Below are positions 15,554 to 22,869 of a DNA stretch of 31,073 nt, piece by piece. Within the stretch, counting starts at the first letter, position 1. Each line of letters starts with the position of its first letter. The position numbers and the translations under genes were made by a program. The notes under the pieces are model-generated. The model saw nothing but the letters and a program-made list of their open reading frames with translations, searched no databases and was not told the DNA's origin. Source of the stretch: Pseudomonadota bacterium (GTDB lineage Bacteria; Pseudomonadota; Gammaproteobacteria; Burkholderiales; Burkholderiaceae_B); contig JAEWFK010000048.1 of NCBI GenBank assembly GCA_023388835.1, forward strand, positions 1 to 31,073, given 5' to 3'.

Positions 15554-15624
15554 GGAAGACTCCGGCAGGGATACAGCCTGCACAAAAACTGTCATTCAAT
15601 ACTATAGCACCCGTCGCCGGGCGC

Positions 15625-16410
15625 TCATTCTTTGGAGGGAAGCTCGATACTGCGGGAAACACGCAGGGTGCGGCCTTCCAGCACGTTGACCGTGACTGAG
15701 TCGGGCAGAAAGCCTTCGGGCAGGGCCAGCAGCCCACTGCTGCGTTGGAATTCTGAAAACTCCACCGCCATGGCGTCCTCGTCCGGCTGGTCGGCGGGCT
15801 CAACGCCGGCTCCGGCACCCACCGCCGAAGGGGCGGGCAAGGTCGCCGGCAGCAAGGGAAGCTCGGCTTTCTCTGCATTGAGCCGGCCCTTGGCCACGAA
15901 CTGCAAACGGCCTTGGAACGGCTTGTCGCTGGACCCGCTGCGCATCAGCAGCACTCGATACCTAAGGTTGGGACCGGCCCGCTCGATATCAAGTGCGCGG
16001 ATACTAATCGCGCCTTTAGGTCCGGGCGGCATGAGCTGTTCGTAAAACGCAATCGTGTCATGGGCCCTGCCGAGTTCATCCTGCGCCGTACGCAAGCTGG
16101 TTTCCAGGCCGCGGCGCGTACTCTCTTCGACAATGAAACGCCCTTCGAGCACCGCTGCCGCGTTCTGCGCGGTGGTCAGTTCGCCGCGCATGAAGGCGAG
16201 ATCCTGCTCGTAGGTCTGGATGCGCGCCTGGGCGGCTTCAAGCGCGGGCCGTTCAAGGGCGAAGTAGACCCCCGCTGCGCCTCCCGCCAGACCGCAAAAC
16301 AAGCACACAAATGCGATGAACAGCCTGCCGCCCCGAGCGGATGGACGGCCCGACTGCCGCGCTGTGGCTTCATCCGCCCCGGTTTGTTGGTGCTTCTGGC
16401 GCTGCTCCAT
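15625..16410 (-). CDS. Single-pass coiled-coil membrane protein, DUF6776-like
   Basis: 261 residues. A basic cytoplasmic N-terminus (1-28) and one transmembrane helix (about 30-50, LFIAFVCLFCGLAGGAAGVYF) are followed by a coiled-coil segment (about 55-125). The conserved block FYEQLMPPGPKGAISIRALDIER leads to a beta-rich periplasmic domain ending in SVTVNVLEGRTLRVSRSIELP. The arrangement and block match the DUF6776 proteins found between argC and erpA in many beta- and gammaproteobacteria. Those loci often also carry a bactofilin gene, which is absent here. The function is unknown; an envelope scaffold role is a guess from its neighbours. Confidence 0.8.
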   Translation of the reverse strand: MEQRQKHQQTGADEATARQSGRPSARGGRLFIAFVCLFCGLAGGAAGVYFALERPALEAAQARIQTYEQDLAFMRGELTTAQNAAAVLEGRFIVEESTRRGLETSLRTAQDELGRAHDTIAFYEQLMPPGPKGAISIRALDIERAGPNLRYRVLLMRSGSSDKPFQGRLQFVAKGRLNAEKAELPLLPATLPAPSAVGAGAGVEPADQPDEDAMAVEFSEFQRSSGLLALPEGFLPDSVTVNVLEGRTLRVSRSIELPSKE

Positions 16411-16456
16411 AGGCTATACAGACCTCGAAACTCAGCGCAAGTTCCGCTAGTACTCT

Positions 16457-17521
16457 CTAGGGAAGGACGGCCACGTGCTGCAGGCCGGTCGTTTCCGGAA
16501 GGCCGAACATGAGGTTCATGTTCTGAACGGCCTGACCGGAAGCGCCCTTCACGAGATTGTCCTGCACGACCAGCACCACGAGCTGGTCGCCGCCTTCCGG
16601 ACGGTGAACGGAAATGCGCAGAAAGTTGGATGCCCGCACGCTGCGTGTTTCTGGCAGACTACCCGCCGGCATGACGTCGACGAAAGGTTCGTTTGCATAG
16701 CGCTGCTCGTAGAGCGCCTGGAAGTCGGTATCGCGGGCGGATGGCAAGATACGCAGGTAAAGGGTGGAGAACATGCCGCGGATCATGGGCACGAGATGAG
16801 GCGTGAAGGTCAACCCTACGGGCCCGCCCGCCAAGCCCTGCAGCTGTTCAGAGATTTCAGGGTGATGACGGTGCCCCATGACGCCGTAAGCCTTGAAGTT
16901 GTCGCCGGCTTCGGAAAACAGGGTGGCCACTTCGGCCTTGCGGCCGGCGCCCGACACCCCGGATTTGCAATCCGCAATGATGTACCCCGTGTCAATGAGC
17001 GATTGTGGCCCCTGAAACAGCGGCGCCAGCCCCAATAGCACTGTCGTGGGATAGCAGCCGGGGTTCCCCACGACACGCGCCCGGGCAACGCGCTCGCGAT
17101 TCAGTTCGGGCAGCCCATAGGCGGAATCTTTCAGTATGTCGGGGCAGGTGTGCTGTATCTTGTACCAACGCTCGAAACTGGCCAGATCCTGCAGACGGAA
17201 ATCGGCAGCGAGGTCGATGATGCGCACGCCTGCCGCCAGCAGCGCTTCTGCCTGGCTCATGGCCACGCCGTGGGGCGTCGCAAAGAACACGACATCGCAG
17301 TCTTCCAGCCCCGCAGTGTCGGGAGTCTGAAACTTCAGGTCGACCCGACCGCGCAGGCTGGGATACATTTCGGCCACGTGCATGCCGTCTTCCTTGCGCG
17401 AGGTAATGGCGCGCAGTTCGACGTTGGGATGCTGGGACAACAGGCGCAGCAACTCGACGCCCGTATAACCCGTACCCCCTACTATCCCAACCTTGATGCG
17501 CGTGTCTGCAGCCGATGCCAT
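16457..17521 (-). CDS. argC: N-acetyl-gamma-glutamyl-phosphate reductase
   Basis: 354 residues, long-type ArgC. It reduces N-acetylglutamyl-5-phosphate to the semialdehyde with NADPH in arginine synthesis. The nucleotide-binding GIVGGTGYTGVELLRLL (12-28) and the catalytic Cys156 in GNPGCYPTT are present, with GHRHHPEI and FTPHLVPMIRGM downstream. ATG 17521 was chosen because AGGAATTG lies before it and MASAADTRIKVGIVGG fits the family; the longer frame adds 32 unlikely residues. It is first in the unit with the DUF6776 gene (46-base gap) and erpA. Confidence 0.96.
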   Translation of the reverse strand: MASAADTRIKVGIVGGTGYTGVELLRLLSQHPNVELRAITSRKEDGMHVAEMYPSLRGRVDLKFQTPDTAGLEDCDVVFFATPHGVAMSQAEALLAAGVRIIDLAADFRLQDLASFERWYKIQHTCPDILKDSAYGLPELNRERVARARVVGNPGCYPTTVLLGLAPLFQGPQSLIDTGYIIADCKSGVSGAGRKAEVATLFSEAGDNFKAYGVMGHRHHPEISEQLQGLAGGPVGLTFTPHLVPMIRGMFSTLYLRILPSARDTDFQALYEQRYANEPFVDVMPAGSLPETRSVRASNFLRISVHRPEGGDQLVVLVVQDNLVKGASGQAVQNMNLMFGLPETTGLQHVAVLP

Positions 17522-17624
17522 GGCAATTCCTGAAAAGTAAAAATGATGTTTAGCCCGGACTCGAGAGTCGTTCTGGGTAGACAGTGAAATAAGTCGTCTT
17601 ACTTGCCCGCTTCCCAAGCATCAA

Positions 17625-17653
17625 ATTATGCACCAAATAGATGGGCAGCCCAA
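17625..17653 (-). promoter_or_regulatory. Predicted promoter of the argC unit
   Basis: TTGGGC (17653-17648) and CATAAT (17630-17625) are 17 bases apart on the minus strand. The -35 box overlaps the U-tract of the rpsI terminator. The predicted leader is about 100 bases. The match is moderate. Confidence 0.4.
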
Positions 17654-17683
17654 AAACCGAAACCCCCGGCACAGGCCGGGGGT
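17652..17683 (-). terminator. Rho-independent terminator of rplM-rpsI
   Basis: On the minus strand CCCCCGGC and GCCGGGGG (17682-17675 and 17670-17663) form eight GC-rich pairs around a four-base loop, with one A-T pair at the base, followed by TTTCGGTTTTTGG. It lies about 40 bases after the rpsI stop. Confidence 0.93.
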
Positions 17684-17719
17684 CTCGGAAGCCGTGGGCA
17701 CGAAGCCCAGCGCAGAAAA

Positions 17720-18112
17720 TTAGCGCTTGCTGAACTGCTTGCGGCGGCGGGCCTTGTGGAAGCCGACCTTCTTGCGTTCGACTTCGCGAGCGTCGCGAGT
17801 GACGAGGCCGGCCTGCTTCAGTGCAGGCTTGAGCGTTTCGTCGTAGTCGATGAGCGCGCGAGTGATGCCGTGACGCACTGCACCTGCCTGACCACTTTCA
17901 CCGCCACCATGGACGTTGATGTGGAAATCGAAGGATTCCACGTGGTTTGTCAGGACGAGGGGCTGGCGCACGATCATGCGGCCGGTTTCACGGGCGAAAT
18001 ACTCGTCGACGGGCTTGCCGTTGACGACGATATTGCCCGAACCCTTCTTCAAGAACACTCGGGCGACCGAAGTCTTGCGGCGGCCGGTGCCATAGTTCCA
18101 ATTACCGATCAT
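17720..18112 (-). CDS. rpsI: 30S ribosomal protein S9
   Basis: 130 residues, full length. The N-terminal NYGTGRRKTSVARVFLK, the GGGESGQAGAVRHGITRAL block and the basic C-terminal tail ending FSKR, which reaches the P-site tRNA, are all typical. It starts nine bases after the rplM stop and is followed by a strong terminator. Confidence 0.99.
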   Translation of the reverse strand: MIGNWNYGTGRRKTSVARVFLKKGSGNIVVNGKPVDEYFARETGRMIVRQPLVLTNHVESFDFHINVHGGGESGQAGAVRHGITRALIDYDETLKPALKQAGLVTRDAREVERKKVGFHKARRRKQFSKR

Positions 18113-18121
18113 GACCTGTCC

Positions 18122-18550
18122 TTAGATTTCCAGAGCTTTGGGCTGCTGAGCGGTGTGCGGATGCTCGGCGCCAGCATAGACCTTGAGCTTCTTGGCCATG
18201 GCGTAACCCAGCGGACCCTTGGGCAGCATGCCCTTGACGGCCTTCTCGAGCGCACGCCCGGGAAAACGCTGCTGCATTTTCTCGAAGTTCGTTTCGGTGA
18301 TACCGCCCGGGTAACCCGAGTGACGGTAGTACTTTTTGTCGAGCGACTTCGCACCGGTCACGACGATGTCGGCGGCGTTGATCACGACGATATAGTCGCC
18401 AGTGTCAACGTGGGGTGTGAATTCCGGCTTGTGCTTTCCGCGCAGACGGTGTGCGACTTCGCTGGCCACACGACCGAGGACTTTGCCCTTCGCGTCAATC
18501 ACGTACCAGTCACGCTTGACTTCATGCGGCTTGGCCACAAAGGTCTTCAT
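18122..18550 (-). CDS. rplM: 50S ribosomal protein L13
   Basis: 142 residues, exactly the usual length. MKTFVAKPHEVKRDWYVIDA, VNAADIVVTG-like VINAADIVVTGAKS and MLPKGPLGYAMAKKLKVYAG are the family signatures. ATG 18550 was chosen because TTAGGAACC precedes it; the longer frame adds 13 residues that overlap the leader hairpin. L13 is an early assembly protein, and in E. coli it represses its own operon through the leader. Here the leader has a terminator-like structure 17 bases upstream of the start. Confidence 0.98.
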   Translation of the reverse strand: MKTFVAKPHEVKRDWYVIDAKGKVLGRVASEVAHRLRGKHKPEFTPHVDTGDYIVVINAADIVVTGAKSLDKKYYRHSGYPGGITETNFEKMQQRFPGRALEKAVKGMLPKGPLGYAMAKKLKVYAGAEHPHTAQQPKALEI

Positions 18551-18566
18551 GATGGTTCCTAAGTAC

Positions 18567-18607
18567 AAAAAATTAGCCCGGCGGAACATCCGCTTTCAAT
18601 ACGGGCT
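18567..18607 (-). promoter_or_regulatory. Terminator-like attenuator structure in the rplM leader
   Basis: On the minus strand AGCCCG (18607-18602) pairs with CGGGCT (18580-18575). Inside, GCGGA (18593-18589) pairs with TCCGC (18585-18581), with an eight-base bulge TATTGAAA on the 5' side. AATTTTTT follows directly, 17 bases before ATG. A second stem-loop GCGCA/TGCGC lies upstream (18646-18628). This fits an autogenous L13 control element or transcription attenuator. The same stem is also followed by CTTTTT on the plus strand. The rest of the 315-base gap (18608-18736) has no gene I can see. Confidence 0.5.
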
Positions 18608-18734
18608 CTTTTTCCGGCACCACTGCGGCGCAACCTGGGGCTGCGCGATCGCAATTCAACGGCATGTCGCCAAAGCGTTATCACCCGCCCGTGCGAAAAC
18701 CATGCCATAACCCGGAAAAGCCTTGAATAATAAC

Positions 18735-18758
18735 ACAAAAGACCACCTGAATAGGTGG
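18735..18758 (-). terminator. Terminator of the TRAP binding-protein gene
   Basis: On the minus strand CCACCT (18758-18753) pairs with AGGTGG (18748-18743) around ATTC, followed by TCTTTTGTGTTATTATT. It lies about 107 bases after the stop. The U-tract is interrupted, so the strength is moderate. Confidence 0.6.
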
Positions 18759-18865
18759 CCTATAAGCAAGGCGAGCTGCCGTACAACACAGCCGGCCTTG
18801 GCCCGCCCGGAGCACGAAAGCAGCATGACACGCAGGCGCTTCGTGCTGCGGCAAGCGATGCAGGC

Positions 18866-19966
18866 TTACTTGCGCTGCCCGGCCAATGCGGCTGCCAGGT
18901 AGTTGTCGAAAGCGCCTTCGGCCACGCGGAACCATGGCACGCTGCTGTCGCGGAAACCCATGTAGCTGTCGTGGATCTTCTTGAAGCGGGCATCGCGATC
19001 GCAGAATTCCTTGAAGACTTCGTTGGAGGTCTTGAAGGAAGCGTCCATGACGTCACGCGGGAAGGTACGCAGCACGGCGCCGGAAGCGATCAGGCGGCGC
19101 AAGGCATCCGGGTTGTGAGCGTCGTAGTCGCCAACCATCTTGCTGCCGGCGGCACGCGAAGCCATGTCGATCAGGGTCTGGTAGGCCTTGGGCAACTCGT
19201 TGTAGGCGTCCTTGTTGATGTAGGCGGACACCTGTGCGCCGCCTTCCCACCAGCCCGGTGCGTAGTAATACTTGGCGACCTTCTGGAAGCCCAGCTTCTC
19301 GTCGTCGACGGGACCCACGAATTCCACGGCGTCGAGCGTGCCTTTTTCAAGCGACGGATAGATGTCGCCTGGGGGAATCTGCTGAGGAATCACGCCCATG
19401 CGCGAGAGTACTTCGCCGGCAAAGCCTGCCGTACGCATCTTCAGGCCCTGAAGATCGGCGACCGAGTTGATTTCCTTGCGGTACCAGCCACCCATCTGGG
19501 TGCCGGTGTTGCCCAGCGGGAAGTTGACGATGTTGCGCTCGGCGAAGAGTTCGCGCATCAACTTCATGCCGTCGCCCTCGTACATCCAGGCGTTCATCTG
19601 GCGGGCATTGAGACCGAAGGGAACGCCGGTATCGAAGCAGAACGAGGGGTCTTTGCCATAGTAATAGTATGAAGCGGTCTGCCCGCACTCAACGGTGCGA
19701 TTGCCGACTGCTTCCATGACTTCAAAGCCCGGAACGATCTCGCCGGCCGGATACAGGCGGATCGAGAAGTTGCCGTCGGTCGCTTCGGTGATGAACTTGC
19801 AGAACATCTGCGCGGTGCTGAAGAGCGGGGGCAGGGACGGCCCATAGGTGGAAGTCATCTTCCAGCTGATCTTCGGGTTGCTTTGCGCAAACACCGGAGC
19901 GCCGATGGCGGCGGTACCGGCTACTGCTCCCAGCCCGGCCTTCTTGAGAAATGAGCGACGCTGCAT
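18866..19966 (-). CDS. TRAP transporter solute-binding protein (DctP/TakP type), Tat-exported, stand-alone
   Basis: 366 residues. The N-terminus MQRRSFLKKAGLG has the twin-arginine RRxFLK motif followed by a weak hydrophobic core and APVFAQ cleavage site, so export is probably by Tat. The mature part is a DctP-family binding protein: AEIVPGFEVMEAV-like GEIVPGFEVMEAVGN, YRKEINSVADLQGLKMRTAG and GTLDAVEFVGPVDD are the conserved segments. The WEGG and DIYPSLEKG blocks resemble the TakP subgroup that binds 2-oxo acids or similar carboxylates; that ligand is inference. No DctQ or DctM membrane subunits are near, so it must pair with a permease elsewhere. AGGAGATC precedes ATG 19966. The promoter is unusually readable. 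Confidence 0.92.
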   Translation of the reverse strand: MQRRSFLKKAGLGAVAGTAAIGAPVFAQSNPKISWKMTSTYGPSLPPLFSTAQMFCKFITEATDGNFSIRLYPAGEIVPGFEVMEAVGNRTVECGQTASYYYYGKDPSFCFDTGVPFGLNARQMNAWMYEGDGMKLMRELFAERNIVNFPLGNTGTQMGGWYRKEINSVADLQGLKMRTAGFAGEVLSRMGVIPQQIPPGDIYPSLEKGTLDAVEFVGPVDDEKLGFQKVAKYYYAPGWWEGGAQVSAYINKDAYNELPKAYQTLIDMASRAAGSKMVGDYDAHNPDALRRLIASGAVLRTFPRDVMDASFKTSNEVFKEFCDRDARFKKIHDSYMGFRDSSVPWFRVAEGAFDNYLAAALAGQRK

Positions 19967-20012
19967 TGATCTGATCTCCTATTCCAGCATCCGTTTGAAT
20001 ATATGTTTGGGC

Positions 20013-20035
20013 GGCGGAAACCTTGGGTTTCCGCC
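20013..20035 (-). promoter_or_regulatory. 10-bp perfect stem-loop at the predicted 5' end of the dctP-type mRNA
   Basis: GGCGGAAACC (20013-20022) and GGTTTCCGCC (20026-20035) pair perfectly around a three-base loop. The predicted transcription start is near 20038, so the mRNA would begin almost directly with this hairpin, 47 bases upstream of the ATG. Such 5' hairpins can slow RNase E decay. It is also about 55 bases after the pmbA stop and may act as its 3' structure; no U-tract follows. Confidence 0.55.
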
Positions 20036-20044
20036 AGTGTCGGG

Positions 20045-20073
20045 ATACTACACCGCGCGCGGCCCGGTGTGAA
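20045..20073 (-). promoter_or_regulatory. dctP-type gene promoter with an operator-like inverted repeat in the spacer
   Basis: TTCACA (20073-20068) and TAGTAT (20050-20045) are 17 bases apart on the minus strand. Between them ACACCG (20050-20055) and CGGTGT (20065-20070) are perfect inverted copies spanning 21 bases, overlapping both promoter boxes. A protein bound there would block RNA polymerase. The pmbA stop lies only 17 bases upstream of the -35 box. Confidence 0.6.
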
Positions 20074-20089
20074 GGACGGTTTACCCGGG

Positions 20090-21460
20090 TCAGGCGCCGG
20101 CAATCGCCATTTGCTCGATGAGCACTGAACCGCTGCTTTTGGCACCGCGCAGCATGACGTCGCTGCCCACCGCCACGATCTGCCGGAGCATGTCGGCAAG
20201 ATTCCCGGCAATGGTGATCTCCTGAACGGCATGCTGGATTTTGCCGTTCTCGACCCAATAGCCAAACGCGCCTCGCGAGTAGTCCCCGGTGACGTAATTG
20301 ACCCCCTGCCCGATCAGTTCGGTCACGAGCAGGCCGGTACCCATCTTGCGCAGCATGGCTTCCAGATCGTCGTCGCTGCGGGTAAGCCGCGAGCGAAGTT
20401 CCAGGTTGTGAGAACCGCCCGCATTGCCTGTGGTCGGCAGGCCGAGCTTGCGCCCGGTATAGGTCGACAGGAAGTATCCCTGCAATACACCGCCTGTCAC
20501 GACCGAACGCGGGGCCGTGCGCACGCCCTCGGAATCGAAGTAGCCGCTGCCCGCGGCGCCGGATACCCAGGGATTTTCGTAGAGATCGAGGTGGTCGGCC
20601 AGTACCTGGCGCCCGGCGGCGTCGAGCAGGAAGCTGGCCTTGCGGTACAACGCGCCGCCGCTGGTGGCCTGCGCCAGTGCGCCGATCAGCCCGACGGCAA
20701 GAGGCGCTTCAAACAACACCGGGAAGCGGCCGGTCTTGATGCGGCGCGCCGACAGGCGGGCCAGCGTGCGTTGCGCGGCATAGCGCCCGACCGCGGCGGG
20801 GTCGGCCAGTACCCGCCAGTCGCGCGCCGAACTGTACCAGTAATCGCGCTGCATGGCGTTGCCCTTGCCGGCAATGGGCGAAACACCGATGTTGTGGCGG
20901 CTGTATGGGTAGCCGCCCATGAACCCGGCGCTGTTGCCCATCATGAAGTGGCCTTCGAAGGTATCGACCGATGCGCCATCCGTGTTGGTGATCAGCGGGC
21001 TTGCATCGCGTGCTGCCTGCTCGCCCCGAATCGCCAGCTGGGCGGCCTCGTCGGACGAGATTTTCCAGGGATGATGCAGCTGCAGGTCAGGGCCGGAATC
21101 CGTAGCCAAGCGGTCCGCGTCGGGCAGGCCGGCGCAATCGTCTTCCGCGGTATAGCGGGCGATATGCCAGGCAGCATCGACTGTCTCGCGCAAGGCCTTG
21201 GGAGAGAAATCGGAAGTCGAGGCGGAGCCCCGGCGCTGTCCCGCATAGACGGTGACATCCAGTGACCGGTCACGCGTCTGCTCGATGGTCTCGATGTCAC
21301 CCTCGCGCACGGAAACTACCAGCCCTTTGCTTTCAGACACTTCGGCCACCGCATCGCTCGCGCCGGTCTTCTTGGCATGGGCCAGGGCATCGGCGACCAG
21401 CTGACGAAATACCGCCTGTTGTTCGGCGATCTGCAGGGACGATGCATTCTCTTCAGTCAT
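20090..21460 (-). CDS. pmbA: Metalloprotease-related protein PmbA/TldE
   Basis: 456 residues. TldE/PmbA forms a heterodimer with TldD. The complex degrades or matures small modified peptides, and TldD carries the HExxxH zinc site while PmbA does not; none is visible here. Family features are RQLVADALAHAKKTGASDAVAEVSESKGL near the N-terminus, AGQRRGSASTSDFSP, SGYFDSEGVRTAPRSVVTGGVLQGYFLSTYTGRKLG and VNYVTGDYSRGAFGYWVENG. ATG 21460 was chosen on family length; GAAGAG precedes it. TATGAT in the 67-base gap to darP is a likely -10. TldD is not in the window. Confidence 0.95.
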   Translation of the reverse strand: MTEENASSLQIAEQQAVFRQLVADALAHAKKTGASDAVAEVSESKGLVVSVREGDIETIEQTRDRSLDVTVYAGQRRGSASTSDFSPKALRETVDAAWHIARYTAEDDCAGLPDADRLATDSGPDLQLHHPWKISSDEAAQLAIRGEQAARDASPLITNTDGASVDTFEGHFMMGNSAGFMGGYPYSRHNIGVSPIAGKGNAMQRDYWYSSARDWRVLADPAAVGRYAAQRTLARLSARRIKTGRFPVLFEAPLAVGLIGALAQATSGGALYRKASFLLDAAGRQVLADHLDLYENPWVSGAAGSGYFDSEGVRTAPRSVVTGGVLQGYFLSTYTGRKLGLPTTGNAGGSHNLELRSRLTRSDDDLEAMLRKMGTGLLVTELIGQGVNYVTGDYSRGAFGYWVENGKIQHAVQEITIAGNLADMLRQIVAVGSDVMLRGAKSSGSVLIEQMAIAGA

Positions 21461-21527
21461 GGGCGCTCTTCTCTTAACAGTCTTCACGGTTATCATAGCC
21501 GCAGGAAACTCCCATTGTATTCAGCCC

Positions 21528-22088
21528 ATGGCCCAATCTCCCCCAGAATCTCCGGAAGACGGCGACGCCGCTTCCCTTTACGATCGCCCCAGCAAGTCGC
21601 AAGTCAAACGAGACATGCTCGCCCTGACCGACCTCGGCAAGCAGTTGGTGAACCTTTCCCCGGAACGGTTGCGCCAGTTGTCACTGGACGAGAAACTCTA
21701 CGAGGCCATTCGCCTGGCACAGCGCACCACCAGCCGTGAAGGGCTGCGCCGGCAGGTCCATTACGTCGGCAAGCTCATGCGCACGGTCGAGCTCGACGCC
21801 GAAGCCATCCGCCGCCAGCTCGATACCTGGGCGCACGGTTCGCGAGAAGAGGCGCGCGCCCAGCACCGCCTGGAAGCGCTCCGCGAACTCCTTTTGCGCG
21901 ACGATCAGGCGCTCACCGAACTGCTTGCCACATGCGAAGTGGCCGATGTCCAGCAATTGCGTGCCACCATCCGGGCGGCACGCAAGGAAGAAAAGCAGAA
22001 CGAATCCCTGCCGCCCGGCAGCGAGCCACAGCGCAAGCATTACCGAGCCCTCTTTCAGACGCTCAAGACCCTGAACCTGGAATCCTGA
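21528..22088 (+). CDS. darP: Ribosome-associated protein DarP (YjgA, DUF615)
   Basis: 186 residues. DUF615 proteins bind late 50S precursors and help 23S rRNA maturation in E. coli (YjgA/DarP). Typical are the acidic start, then RPSKSQVKRDMLALTDLGKQLVNLS, IRLAQRTTSREGLRRQVHYVGKLMR and a highly charged helical C-terminus. ATG 21528 was chosen because the upstream extension reads like non-coding sequence overlapping the pmbA promoter; there is no clear ribosome-binding site. It is divergent from pmbA, a conserved arrangement in proteobacteria, and overlaps the next gene by one base (TGATG). Confidence 0.95.
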   Translation: MAQSPPESPEDGDAASLYDRPSKSQVKRDMLALTDLGKQLVNLSPERLRQLSLDEKLYEAIRLAQRTTSREGLRRQVHYVGKLMRTVELDAEAIRRQLDTWAHGSREEARAQHRLEALRELLLRDDQALTELLATCEVADVQQLRATIRAARKEEKQNESLPPGSEPQRKHYRALFQTLKTLNLES

Positions 22089-22768
22089 TGAACGACTTCA
22101 CTGACAAGGTGCTCGAAAGCATCGAGATCGAGACCGGTCCGTCTCCCCGCTATTCCATCATCTGGCTGCACGGCCTGGGCGCCGACGGCAACGACTTCGC
22201 CCCGATCGTGCCCGAACTCCAGCTGGGCGATCTCGGCCCCGTGCGCTTTGTGTTCCCGCATGCGCCAGTCCAGCCAGTCACAATCAACAATGGCGTGCCG
22301 ATGCGCGCGTGGTACGACATCTACATGGCGGACCTCGTGCGTCGTGAAGATGAAACGGGCTTGCGGGCCTCTCAGCAAGCGGTGGAAGCGCTTATCGCCC
22401 GAGAAAACGCACGCGGCATACCCACGGAACGCATCCTGCTGGCCGGGTTCTCGCAGGGTTGCGCCATGGCGCTGCAGACGGGGCTGCGCTATCCCGAGCG
22501 CTTCGCCGGCATCATCGGCCTGTCGGGCTACCTGCCGCTGGCGGCCCAGGCAGCCGACGAACGCAGCGAAGCCAACCGGCTTACGCCCATCTTTCTGGCT
22601 CATGGCACCATGGATCCGGTCGTGGCGTTCGAGCGCGCCCAAGCGACGCTGCAAGCGCTTGAAAGCATGGGTTGCGACGTCCGCTTCAAGACCTACCCCA
22701 TGCCGCATTCGGTCTGCCTCGAAGAAGTGCACGACATCGCCGCATTTCTGCGTGAAGTCATAAAGTAG
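22088..22768 (+). CDS. Carboxylesterase/phospholipase of the alpha/beta-hydrolase fold
   Basis: 226 residues, dienelactone hydrolase-like esterase family (Pseudomonas EstB, human APT1 type). The catalytic triad is Ser122 in GFSQG, Asp176 in HGTMDPVV and His207 in MPHSV; the oxyanion segment is LHGLGADGNDF (28-38). WYDIYM is also characteristic. There is no signal peptide, so it acts in the cytoplasm on short acyl esters or thioesters; the natural substrate is unknown. The start overlaps the darP stop by one base. The 101-base gap after it holds a CGCCGG/CCGGCG hairpin (22771-22791) between convergent genes. Confidence 0.92.
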   Translation: MNDFTDKVLESIEIETGPSPRYSIIWLHGLGADGNDFAPIVPELQLGDLGPVRFVFPHAPVQPVTINNGVPMRAWYDIYMADLVRREDETGLRASQQAVEALIARENARGIPTERILLAGFSQGCAMALQTGLRYPERFAGIIGLSGYLPLAAQAADERSEANRLTPIFLAHGTMDPVVAFERAQATLQALESMGCDVRFKTYPMPHSVCLEEVHDIAAFLREVIK

Positions 22769-22869
22769 CTCGCCGGTGTGACGCTCCGGCGTTGACCGCA
22801 GCGAGCCTCATCGCAACGGGCCGCGCTCACCGCCCGAAGCAGTCCTGATGGCAACCCGGGCAGCGCGGC

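Noticed and set aside
17603..18562. Plus-strand open frame of 319 codons across rpsI-rplM
   Set aside because: Antisense to two ribosomal protein genes and crosses their terminator.
18755..19672. Plus-strand open frame of 305 codons opposite the TRAP binding protein
   Set aside because: Antisense shadow; no ribosome-binding site or recognisable domain.
20231..21265. Plus-strand open frame of 344 codons opposite pmbA
   Set aside because: Antisense shadow of a clearly conserved gene.
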